A stretch of DNA of 64,000 nt from Paenibacillus pabuli. Lineage in GTDB: Bacteria; Bacillota; Bacilli; Paenibacillales; Paenibacillaceae. Numbering within the stretch: the first letter of the stretch is position 1; each line of letters starts with the position of its first letter. The notes under the pieces are model-generated. The model had not been told where the DNA came from and made no database searches. It was given only the letters and a program-made list of their open reading frames with translations. Shown here in pieces: positions 9,001 through 16,850 of this stretch. The position numbers were made by a program, and so were the translations under genes. Location: NCBI RefSeq assembly GCF_039831995.1, contig NZ_JBDOIO010000003.1:3162001-3226000 (forward strand). The letters run 5' to 3'.

Positions 9001-9138
9001 ATGTTGATCTTCGTTGCCGTTGTCTTAATCGGTGTGCCTTTATACTGGCTTGTTGTACCTGGAAGGCCCGCTCCAACCCACGAACATTCGATTCAATCTC
9101 CACCAGGACTTCTCCCCCTGGGAGGTGAATCACAGTAA
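9001..9138 (+). CDS. Small single-span membrane peptide, 45 aa
   Basis: A short frame runs from an ATG preceded by AAAGGGGGGAA to a TAA that directly abuts the next gene's ATG. The peptide begins MLIFVAVVLIGVPLYWLVVP, one hydrophobic helix, followed by a polar Pro/Ser-rich tail ending GGESQ. The strong ribosome binding site and the zero-base gap to the transporter gene argue that it is translated. Because the transporter's own ribosome binding site lies within this frame, coupling is likely. I do not recognise a family; it could be a small accessory subunit or a sporulation membrane peptide. Confidence 0.6.
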   Translation: MLIFVAVVLIGVPLYWLVVPGRPAPTHEHSIQSPPGLLPLGGESQ

Positions 9139-10506
9139 ATGCCTGATTACCAGTTGTGGTTAACCTTCGGGGTATTTATCATCACTGTCATTTTCCTGAT
9201 GTGGCGGCCCGGCGGATTAAATGAATCCATTCCTACCTCGCTCGGCGCCCTTCTTCTCGTTATTACTGGTGTGAGCAGCTTCGCTCATATCGTTGGCATC
9301 TTCGGGATTGTTTCCGGCGCAGCCGTAACCATTCTCTCTACCATTGTCATGTCAATCATTCTCGAAAGCATCGGTTTTTTCCGCTGGATTGCCATCAATA
9401 TGATCGAAAAGGCTCGAGGCTCCGGCTTCCGATTATTCTGGCTGATTCTACTACTCTGTTTTCTCATGACAGTCTTCTTCAACAACGACGGCAGTATACT
9501 GATTACAACTCCGATCATTCTCCGGATCTGTTCCATACTTCGGCTGAAAGTGCATCAGCAATTACCTTACCTGATCTCAGGTGCGCTCATCGCTACAGCT
9601 TCCAGTGCGCCGATCGGACTTAGTAATCTCGCCAATCTGATCGCTCTGCAAATGGTAGGATTAAACCTGAACACCTATACCCAGATGATGTTTGTGCCTT
9701 CGATGCTGGGTATTATTGTGATGACTGTACTGCTATTCTATTATTTTCGCAAAAGTATTCCCAAGATAATTCATCATTACCCTATGTCCATGCAATCCAC
9801 ATCGGGTTCCGCGTATCATCCGCTGCAAACAGGAGATCAGGAGACAAAACCAACCGATAGTGGAAAAAACGTAGACTGGTGGTTGTTCCGTGTCTGCATC
9901 GGGATTGTTGTATTCATTCGTGCAGGATACTTTCTCGCTGAGCAATGGGGTATTCGTATGGAGGTTGTGGCCATCACCGGTGTTGTTCTGATGCTGGCTG
10001 TGCGTTGGTATCGCACCCGGACTGGACTCAAGGATGTAGTCACACAAACCCCTTGGCATATTCTGCTCTTCGCCTTCAGCATTTATATTATAGTGGATAG
10101 TCTTCACCGGGCTGGAATGACAGCTACCATCGTTCAATGGATGCAGCCTCTGGTAGAAGATGGTAACGCCAGTCTAATTGCTGTATCGGGTCTTATGCTG
10201 ACTCTATTATCCAATCTGTTCAATAATTTGCCTTCTGTAATGATCGGAACATTTGCTGTAACTGATCTTCAGTTAAGTGATACCCAGCTGCATCTGGCTT
10301 ACCTTGCCAACATTCTGGGAAGTGATATTGGCGCTTTACTGACACCCATAGGTACGCTAGCAACCCTGATCTGGATGTATATTCTCAAGACTCACCATGT
10401 TCGAGTCTCTTGGAAACAGTATATGAAAGTGACCTTCATTGTGATACCAATTAGTCTAATTGTCAGCCTATTTTCCCTATATATTTGGACGTCTATTCTA
10501 TATTGA
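9139..10506 (+). CDS. ArsB/NhaD-superfamily ion transporter
   Basis: The protein has 455 residues with about 11-12 hydrophobic helices. The pattern fits the ArsB/CitMHS/NhaD branch of the ion transporter superfamily: FLMTVFFNNDGSILITTPII in the first half and LSNLFNNLPSVMIGTF in the second are the paired, pseudo-symmetrical re-entrant motifs with conserved Asn residues. A charged loop lies in the middle (about residues 215-250). Arsenite or sodium/proton transport are the known activities of relatives, and the substrate here cannot be assigned. Its place between coat genes, directly after the 45-residue peptide and 13 bp before the second CotB-repeat gene, suggests sporulation-linked expression. 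No arsR or arsC gene is nearby, which argues against an arsenic operon. Confidence 0.8.
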   Translation: MPDYQLWLTFGVFIITVIFLMWRPGGLNESIPTSLGALLLVITGVSSFAHIVGIFGIVSGAAVTILSTIVMSIILESIGFFRWIAINMIEKARGSGFRLFWLILLLCFLMTVFFNNDGSILITTPIILRICSILRLKVHQQLPYLISGALIATASSAPIGLSNLANLIALQMVGLNLNTYTQMMFVPSMLGIIVMTVLLFYYFRKSIPKIIHHYPMSMQSTSGSAYHPLQTGDQETKPTDSGKNVDWWLFRVCIGIVVFIRAGYFLAEQWGIRMEVVAITGVVLMLAVRWYRTRTGLKDVVTQTPWHILLFAFSIYIIVDSLHRAGMTATIVQWMQPLVEDGNASLIAVSGLMLTLLSNLFNNLPSVMIGTFAVTDLQLSDTQLHLAYLANILGSDIGALLTPIGTLATLIWMYILKTHHVRVSWKQYMKVTFIVIPISLIVSLFSLYIWTSILY

Positions 10507-10519
10507 GAGGAGGTATACT

Positions 10520-11188
10520 GTGAAATTCCCAACAATGTGGCTTGGAAAATCCATTGAATTGGAACTATCCGGCTGTAAAATTCCAATTCAGGGTGAAATT
10601 ATCGATATGGGTCAGGACTTGATTGTGGTTTACGGAGACCAGCGCTTCACCTATGTGCCTCTTCATCACCTTCAGTCCATGCACATGACCAAAGGGGACG
10701 ATGCCAGTTTCACTTCGAGCGTGCCTGCTCCTGATCCCGAGATGGATCACAACAATATATCGTATCGCAAAATATTAATGAATGCCCGTGGAAGATTCAG
10801 TGAAATTTCGATAGGCAGACGTACGCTGCATGGTTATATTACGAACATTATGAACGACTACTTCATTTTCTTCTCTCCGCTGTATCATTCGGTCTACGTC
10901 TCCATCAATCATCTGAAATATATCATTCCTTCTCCGACAAACAGCACACCCTATTCTTTAAGCCAGCAGCATTTTCCCATTCAGCCTGCATCCATGCCCC
11001 TTTCCCGCACACTGGACCAACAGCTTCAGAAAATGGTTGGTGAACTTGTCATCCTGAATCTTGGTGACAAGCCATATCGGGCTGGATTGCTGAAGGCTGC
11101 TGACAACAATTTGCTTGAACTGGTGGAGGCAGCGGGCAATACCTTGATTATGCATACCGATCATGTTCAAACTATTCATCTGCCTTGA
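10520..11188 (+). CDS. CotB-repeat (DUF2642-like) spore coat-type protein
   Basis: The protein has about 222 residues and a GTG start with AGAGGAGG six bases upstream; the frame is open further upstream but that part overlaps the transporter gene. Three repeats of a small beta-rich fold are visible, at about residues 5-55, 85-140 and 165-222. Each follows the CotB pattern: a GKSIEL/GRFSEI/GELVIL strand, a GEIIDMGQDLIVV-type strand, and a final VPLHHLQSMHM or HTDHVQTIHL segment, but without the RGGPE motif of the first coat protein. It lacks a repeat tail. It forms an apparent operon with the coat protein, membrane peptide and transporter. A coat or spore-surface role is inferred from the fold and neighbours. 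Confidence 0.65.
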   Translation: MKFPTMWLGKSIELELSGCKIPIQGEIIDMGQDLIVVYGDQRFTYVPLHHLQSMHMTKGDDASFTSSVPAPDPEMDHNNISYRKILMNARGRFSEISIGRRTLHGYITNIMNDYFIFFSPLYHSVYVSINHLKYIIPSPTNSTPYSLSQQHFPIQPASMPLSRTLDQQLQKMVGELVILNLGDKPYRAGLLKAADNNLLELVEAAGNTLIMHTDHVQTIHLP

Positions 11189-11204
11189 ATATAGAAAAAG
11201 GATC

Positions 11205-11245
11205 AAAAAAGGCCCATCCGCTAATCGGATGGACCTTTTCTTTAT
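11205..11245. terminator. Intrinsic terminator after the coat operon, probably bidirectional
   Basis: AAAAGGCCCATCCG pairs with CGGATGGACCTTTT around a 5-nt loop with one mismatch. A-rich sequence precedes and T-rich sequence follows the stem, so it can end the coat transcript on the plus strand. It could also serve the lipoprotein gene converging on the minus strand. Confidence 0.8.
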
Positions 11246-11298
11246 GTTGATAGATTGCTTGGGAACGTCCAGAACAGGACAAGCCACAAGCCACTCTT

Positions 11299-12153
11299 TT
11301 ACTTTCCGTATGTTTGCTCCATACGCTCTTCCTCATTGGTAGACAGCAAAATGTTAAGCAGCCCCATGGCATTATTGGCATCTGTTCTCGCCGTTTGGTA
11401 CTTCTCAGCAAACGATGCCTCATCCTGCTTGGGGTCCATCGCTGCCAGCTCGCCCCATGATTTGCGGGCCTTGTCGTAGAGCTGGCCTAACGTGATATCA
11501 TATGGATGCTGCGCAACCGGTGCCATGGATTCGAATTTGGCGGTTACTCTGAAGAAATCCATGGAATCCTGGAACGATTGGCTATTGTAATCCTTGGTAT
11601 TCATCGCATCTTCGGTGATCAGCAGACCTTCACGAGCAATAAACAGCGTCTTGACCATGGCCCGTTCGAGGTTTGTAGCTTCATCCCAAGTAATGTAAGT
11701 CACGTCAGGTGCCTGTACGGTTGTAAAAAAAGGAAACGCGTCATCAATCAGACGCTGTGTATTGGCATGAATCGGCACCTCCGCATTCATATCCACCAGC
11801 GTATCGCTGTAGTTGGCAACGTTAATATTTTTGGAACCTTCCTCACTGACCCGGCGAACCGGGTGATCGTCCAGCGGAATACGAATATAGCCAAGCTTGT
11901 CCGCGTATTCTTCCTGCAGTTCTTTCAGAGTAGACTCCGTTCCAGCCGAGGCTGGTTCCGAAGCGTTACTCTCGCTCTCTTCTGCTGCTGTATCAGCCCC
12001 GGACGTCTGAGTACTGTCCGCTGTTAATTCCGCGCTCGCCTCCTGAGCTGGCTCTTGGCTGGCAGCTTCCTTGGCCCCGCCGCCGCATGCGGTTAGAACC
12101 GCAGCCAAGCTGAAGATCGCGGTAAACATCCGAATCGGTTGTGTCCATCTCAT
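11299..12153 (-). CDS. Lipoprotein of unknown function
   Basis: The protein has 284 residues. It begins with a signal peptide ending in the lipobox LTAC (Cys23), followed by an Ala/Glu/Ser/Thr-rich linker of about 50 residues, so it should be lipid-anchored outside the membrane. The remaining 200 residues form a mostly helical domain with segments such as LGYIRIPLDDHPVRRV and YITWDEATNLERAMVKTLFIAREGLL. I do not recognise the family. The ATG follows an AAGGGGAAG ribosome binding site. The gene appears monocistronic, with a terminator on its 3' side and a non-coding stretch of 260 bp on its 5' side. Confidence 0.8.
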   Translation of the reverse strand: MRWTQPIRMFTAIFSLAAVLTACGGGAKEAASQEPAQEASAELTADSTQTSGADTAAEESESNASEPASAGTESTLKELQEEYADKLGYIRIPLDDHPVRRVSEEGSKNINVANYSDTLVDMNAEVPIHANTQRLIDDAFPFFTTVQAPDVTYITWDEATNLERAMVKTLFIAREGLLITEDAMNTKDYNSQSFQDSMDFFRVTAKFESMAPVAQHPYDITLGQLYDKARKSWGELAAMDPKQDEASFAEKYQTARTDANNAMGLLNILLSTNEEERMEQTYGK

Positions 12154-12370
12154 GGTATAATCTTCCCCTTATCTTATGCGTGCATATAAACTACATTAAC
12201 CATGGCATGTACTTGTTGAATTACTATTCACCCTATGATCTCCATTCGGGTAACATGCCGTATTCACAGGTAAGCATTGGTCTACATTCTAACATAAGTT
12301 AAATTCTGGGTGTATACGACGATGTACCTGTCTCCGTGAGCTGTCATGACCGGACGCCTCCGACAAAAGT

Positions 12371-12406
12371 ACAAAAAACACTGTCATCCCGTAGGACAAC
12401 AGTGTC
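12371..12406 (-). terminator. Intrinsic terminator of the NERD-domain gene
   Basis: On the minus strand ACACTGTTGTCC, TACG and GGATGACAGTGT form a stem-loop followed directly by six T residues. It lies 14 bp past the NERD gene stop codon. Confidence 0.88.
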
Positions 12407-12419
12407 TGCAATTTATATG

Positions 12420-13163
12420 CTATTTAATACCCTTGGCCTTCTCGATATGTTCTGCCCGGGTCTGAGGCACCGTGCAATTGGCTGACGACAGCAGGGAATA
12501 AATAGCCTGAATATCCTGCTCTTTAAACAACGTTTCAGGGAATTCTGCTTCAAGCTTTTCCGTTTTACGCAGAATGGTTTCGACCAATTCATGATCATAA
12601 ATCACCAGTTCATCCGAATTCACATACCGTACCGCAGGATCGACACTGATCCGGCAGCGATTGGTAAAGGTCACCATGGAAATCAGGCGGATTCGCTTGT
12701 AATCTCCGAGGTGTGCATGAACCGCCTCGACATGACCCCGATGCTGCATCAGAGGATTATACATCTTGATTCGACTGGTACTGACCGTCCAATTGGCTTC
12801 TCTGCGGCCCCCCCGAATCTCGCCTGTTGTCAGGTTACGGGTCTCGATTACGAAGATTCCCCGTGGACCAATAACAACATGATCAATCTGTGAATAGCCT
12901 GAACGGGATTTCGGATTGGGAACGAGCAGATCATTCAGGACTTTGTATGGTCCCGAGAGACTATGCAGCCGTTCTGCTGTGGTCGGTTCTTCCGGCTCGC
13001 TGATCCATGCTGATTCGTGTTTGGATTTTGATTTGGATTTGCGTCTGCTCCGCACCAGTCGTGCAGGTGCGGGGCCGGTTGCCGGCATCGCCGGGGCGGA
13101 AGCCGTAATTGAACTCGCAAGCTCTGGCTGCGTCTTGAACAGAGACAGGATTTTTTTGAACAT
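12420..13163 (-). CDS. NERD (nuclease-related) domain protein
   Basis: The protein has about 247 residues. A basic, low-complexity N-terminal part (about 1-55, with RRSRRKSKSKSK-like composition) precedes a NERD domain at about 75-190. The domain shows the SGYSQIDHVVIGPRGIFVIETRN core, whose Asp and Glu/Thr positions correspond to the PD-(D/E)XK-like nuclease fold. The C-terminal part is helical (YDHELVETILRKTEKL). NERD proteins are common in Gram-positives, often on plasmids or with helicases, but their role is poorly known. I took the ATG at 13163, which has GGAG seven bases upstream; a TTG two codons earlier is also in frame. It stands alone with its own terminator. Confidence 0.85.
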   Translation of the reverse strand: MFKKILSLFKTQPELASSITASAPAMPATGPAPARLVRSRRKSKSKSKHESAWISEPEEPTTAERLHSLSGPYKVLNDLLVPNPKSRSGYSQIDHVVIGPRGIFVIETRNLTTGEIRGGRREANWTVSTSRIKMYNPLMQHRGHVEAVHAHLGDYKRIRLISMVTFTNRCRISVDPAVRYVNSDELVIYDHELVETILRKTEKLEAEFPETLFKEQDIQAIYSLLSSANCTVPQTRAEHIEKAKGIK

Positions 13164-13391
13164 GGGCAAGCTCCGTTCTAAATATAGTGTGAGTTACAGG
13201 GGATCGGTTACGACGATTGAACAACATAACAACATTTTTGTATTTCCATTATGTAAACTTCTATTACTTATGTCGGATAGAGACGGGTAAAAATAAAGGT
13301 CATCAGGCCTAATTCTCTTACATTAACTAAAGTATACGAAAATATTTAACCAATATTGTGACTTTAGACACATGCGATCCAGTGAAAATTC

Positions 13392-13438
13392 TAAAAAAGC
13401 AGCGTATTCCCTTCCACTGAAGAAAAAGAACACGCTGC
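13392..13438 (-). terminator. Intrinsic terminator of the dehydrogenase gene
   Basis: On the minus strand GCAGCGT and ACGCTGC are the outer arms of a stem with a purine/pyrimidine-rich inner loop, followed by TTTTTTAG. It begins about 20 bp past the dehydrogenase stop codon. Confidence 0.75.
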
Positions 13439-13457
13439 CGCTTACCACAAAATGTAT

Positions 13458-14351
13458 TTATGCTTGAAGATAGTACGTATAGAGCACCTGCGTGCCCTTC
13501 TCATCCAGACCATTCCTGGATATTTCCTGATACAAGGATTCAGCCAGTGCCAGTCCTGGCGTCTTCATGCCCATGGCTTTGGCCGATTCAAGGGCGATCC
13601 CCATGTCTTTGATAAAATGTTTCACATAGAATCCAGGCTCGAAATCGCCTGCAATCATGCGCGGACCGAGATTGCTAAGCGACCAGCTTCCGGCTGCCCC
13701 GGTAGCAATGCTCTTCAGCACATTTTCCGCGTCAAGCCCCGAACTCTTGGCATACGCGAGTGCTTCGCATACACCCATCATGCCTGATGCAATGGCAATC
13801 TGGTTACACATTTTGGTATGCTGGCCTGAACCAGCCTTGCCCTGCAATACAATGTTGGTACCCATACATTCGAACAGCGGAAGTACCGCTTCGAATGCTT
13901 CCGAAGTACCACCGACCATGATGGACAACTTACCATCCCGTGCACCAATATCTCCACCCGACACGGGTGCGTCAAGCGCATGCAGCCCTTTAGCTTCTGC
14001 TGCCCCAAATATGCGAGCAGCCAGCATGGGACTGGATGTCGTCATATCAATCAGGGTTGAACCCGGTTTGGCATTTGCCACAAGACCGTCCTCGCCAAGA
14101 TAAATCTCCTCTACATCCTTCGGATATCCTACCATGGTGATGATGACATCACACTCGGCCGCAAGTTTGCCTGGTGTGTCATGCCATACGGCACCTTCAT
14201 TCACCAATGCTTCCGCTTTGGCAGCTGTGCGGGTATACACATGCAGCGGGTATCCCGCCTTCTGGATGTGACCTGCCATGCTTTTCCCCATAACGCCTGT
14301 ACCGATAAAGCCAACTTTCGTCTCTCCAGGTGCCTTAGTCGTATTTGTCAT
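13458..14351 (-). CDS. 3-hydroxyisobutyrate dehydrogenase-family oxidoreductase (YkwC/GarR-like)
   Basis: The protein has 297 residues. The N-terminal Rossmann domain contains the dinucleotide motif GFIGTGVMG at about residue 14 and a Tyr-Thr-Arg pattern after beta-2 (HVYTRTAAKAEAL), which suggests NADP(H). The substrate motif DAPVSGGDIGARDGKLSIMVGG and the catalytic-lysine motif GSGQHTKMCNQ are present. The length and both domains are complete. Relatives oxidise or reduce beta-hydroxyacids such as 3-hydroxyisobutyrate, tartronate semialdehyde or related C4 acids, and the substrate here is open. The ATG has AAGGAGG at a good distance. It is monocistronic, with its own terminator. Confidence 0.88.
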   Translation of the reverse strand: MTNTTKAPGETKVGFIGTGVMGKSMAGHIQKAGYPLHVYTRTAAKAEALVNEGAVWHDTPGKLAAECDVIITMVGYPKDVEEIYLGEDGLVANAKPGSTLIDMTTSSPMLAARIFGAAEAKGLHALDAPVSGGDIGARDGKLSIMVGGTSEAFEAVLPLFECMGTNIVLQGKAGSGQHTKMCNQIAIASGMMGVCEALAYAKSSGLDAENVLKSIATGAAGSWSLSNLGPRMIAGDFEPGFYVKHFIKDMGIALESAKAMGMKTPGLALAESLYQEISRNGLDEKGTQVLYTYYLQA

Positions 14352-14459
14352 CGTAGGTTTCCTCCTTGTTTCTCTATGGTTTGGTGAGGTGCTTGTCTTG
14401 GATCGCTATATCTGTATGTTATAGCTTTCGCACGCCGCCGTCTATCATTTGCATGAAAT

Positions 14460-16793
14460 CTAGCGGACCGACATTCGATATTGATTGGGCGACATCTGAA
14501 CAAAGCGCTGAAAGGCCCTATTTAGATTGCGTTCCGAATATCCCACCTGTTCGGCAATTTCTGTTATAGTGCAGTCCGTTTCCTTCAGCAATTGCTTCGC
14601 TTTTTGCACCTTCAGATTCATCAGGTATTCGATAAAGGATACCCCCATCTCCTTCTTGAAAAGTCTGCTTAGATAGGAAGGACTGACATTCACGAGTTCT
14701 GCACAATCCGATAGCGATTGCATTCCTTCGGGATGGCTGCTCAGATGCTCACAGACCCGCTGGACGATCAGGCGGGAAGAATTGGTGCGCAGATCCTGAC
14801 TGGCCTCGATGCATAGTGGAAACAGTACTCCGATAAACCAGTCGTGCATTTCCTTCGATGTCTGATTCTCCTGCAGCTGATCGAACAGATTGCCCCCCAG
14901 TCGTTCAAGCATGCCGGGGCCCTTTGTCTCCATGGACTGGATAATGGCCGACAGCAGCATGTGATATCCCTGAATCATGACCGTATAGGATTCGGAGGCG
15001 CGTACTTTCTTGGAAAACCGATGCAGTGCATCCTCCGCATGTGTAAGCATTCCGTTCCATAACGATTCAAGAATCTCCTCTTCCATCTCCCGCGGATACA
15101 TGAAGACCGGATTACGCTGGGTGGCCAGAATATCTTCATAAAACAGAACGTTCTCGGCATCATCAAATAGCCGATATTGCAGGGCAAGCTGTGCTTCCCG
15201 AAAGGACTCGGCTACCCCATCCAATTGACCCGGACGCCCTACGCCCACTGTAGCCGAGAAGGAAAGGTACTGATCCAGTGCGTGGTGGATCTCCTCTGCA
15301 TAGTTACATACCCTCTGCCTTGCTTCACGCGGAGAAATCTCCGAATCGAAGTGCAGGATCGCCACCGAGTCGCTGTCATTTTTGTCCACGACGTACCCGT
15401 TCAGATCTTTGTTTTGGCTGAGCAGTTCATCCATGACGTTTCTCAAGGCAAATACGATGACAGGGCCTTCACTGGGCAAAAACCGTTTCTTTTTGACCAG
15501 ATTTTCGACTTTGACCACCAGCACCAAAAATTGCCCCTCCGCCCGGATATCGTGTCTGGCACATTCTTCAGCCAGTCTGCTGCTGGTCCATGAACCGCTA
15601 TATTGCAGTAACTTCTGCAGAAAACGATCGCGCAGGTCGGGCTGTATGCCCTCTATATACCGGTTCAGGGTCTCTGTCTGTTCATTAAGATAGCTGAGCG
15701 AAGACCTGATATATTCAATTTCGTTCCCATGCGGAGCTGACTCCTGCCCGTTCCTGCGCAAATGTTCCCCATACCGGAGCAACTGTTGAATGGGGTTGTA
15801 AGCCAGACGTGAACTGAACCAGGTGAGCAGCATGCCTACCAACACAAAAATGGTCACCGAGATCAGGATGAGCACCTTGATCCAATTCAATTGGGCAATC
15901 ATCTCCTGCTCAGGGAGCTGGGATACATATGTCCTCCCCATGGATGCCGAAGTATATGCCACAAGCTCATTCCCATGCTCACCCTTCAATACCTCATGGC
16001 CCGACCTTTCTCTACCTTCTGCATATGCAATTTGCTGCAGCACATCATCCTCCGATGCACTCTTGCCGATCTCTCCAGGACCGTCCGTGTGCAAAATAAT
16101 ATGCTGGTCTGCATTAAGAATGGCGAGGGACTGATCTTCCAGGCTAACCGAATAGCTGCGCAGCAAGCTCCGCAGCTCCTGTTCTTTCACTTGGAGGATA
16201 ACCACTCCACGCGGGTCTCCCTGGCCCATGACAGGCACTTGTCTAACATAGGAAATATAACCCGCTTCTCCGGATTGGGGGAGATAGTTCCAGCCCGCTG
16301 CTGTTTGGCCTTCGAGGGCAGCCTTCATGTCCTGCTGCTCCTTGTAATTTGCGAGCGAGACCAATCCATAATAGTGGGACAGAACCATATCCGTTTTAGC
16401 ATCATAATAGATCATTTCTTCGATGAGGTTATTGGTGTTTTTGTGAAGTTGAAACAGATCGAGCAGATCCAGGTGGAGAAAGTAATCGCTCTCATAATGA
16501 GCACTGCCTAATGCATTTCGCATCAACGGGCCACTGGCGAGCTGCATCGATTCATGCTCAATATTGGTCAGAATATTCTCCACCCTGTCTTTGAGCAAGT
16601 TCAATGAGGCCATATTGTTATCCTGGAATTGTTCGGTCAGTTTGATCATCGAGAAATGATAGTACGCGCTTCCGGCAAGCACCACCGGGATGACCACCGA
16701 CATACAGCCCAACCAGATCAGTCTTTTCAGATAACCATTCGTTGCGAACCAGCGGTCAAGCGCTGATTGGATGGTGTGCATTACCCGCCTCAT
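14460..16793 (-). CDS. Membrane-anchored AraC-family transcriptional regulator
   Basis: The protein has 777 residues. A membrane helix near residues 22-45 and a second near 305-325 bracket an extracellular sensing region of about 260 residues resembling Cache-like domains. A cytoplasmic middle region (about 390-560) resembles the degenerate GGDEF-like part seen in such regulators (VGVGRPGQLDGVAESFREAQLAL). The C-terminal 100 residues hold two AraC helix-turn-helix motifs (CAELVNVSPSYLSRLFKKEMG and IAEQVGYSERNLNRAFQRF). This one-protein sensor-regulator type is typical of Paenibacillus polysaccharide loci. It lies 57 bp behind the last gene of the ABC/GHL6 operon on the same strand, so that operon is the likely target. 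The ligand is unknown. Confidence 0.88.
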   Translation of the reverse strand: MRRVMHTIQSALDRWFATNGYLKRLIWLGCMSVVIPVVLAGSAYYHFSMIKLTEQFQDNNMASLNLLKDRVENILTNIEHESMQLASGPLMRNALGSAHYESDYFLHLDLLDLFQLHKNTNNLIEEMIYYDAKTDMVLSHYYGLVSLANYKEQQDMKAALEGQTAAGWNYLPQSGEAGYISYVRQVPVMGQGDPRGVVILQVKEQELRSLLRSYSVSLEDQSLAILNADQHIILHTDGPGEIGKSASEDDVLQQIAYAEGRERSGHEVLKGEHGNELVAYTSASMGRTYVSQLPEQEMIAQLNWIKVLILISVTIFVLVGMLLTWFSSRLAYNPIQQLLRYGEHLRRNGQESAPHGNEIEYIRSSLSYLNEQTETLNRYIEGIQPDLRDRFLQKLLQYSGSWTSSRLAEECARHDIRAEGQFLVLVVKVENLVKKKRFLPSEGPVIVFALRNVMDELLSQNKDLNGYVVDKNDSDSVAILHFDSEISPREARQRVCNYAEEIHHALDQYLSFSATVGVGRPGQLDGVAESFREAQLALQYRLFDDAENVLFYEDILATQRNPVFMYPREMEEEILESLWNGMLTHAEDALHRFSKKVRASESYTVMIQGYHMLLSAIIQSMETKGPGMLERLGGNLFDQLQENQTSKEMHDWFIGVLFPLCIEASQDLRTNSSRLIVQRVCEHLSSHPEGMQSLSDCAELVNVSPSYLSRLFKKEMGVSFIEYLMNLKVQKAKQLLKETDCTITEIAEQVGYSERNLNRAFQRFVQMSPNQYRMSVR

Positions 16794-16850
16794 GGAATCA
16801 CCCCCGTATGCTGCCTTAGGCTCATTTTCGCCTGAATCTGTTCGGGTTCA

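Noticed and set aside
9139..10506. Arsenic resistance operon
   Set aside because: Only the permease resembles ArsB; no arsR, arsC or arsA is present, and the gene is embedded among spore coat genes.
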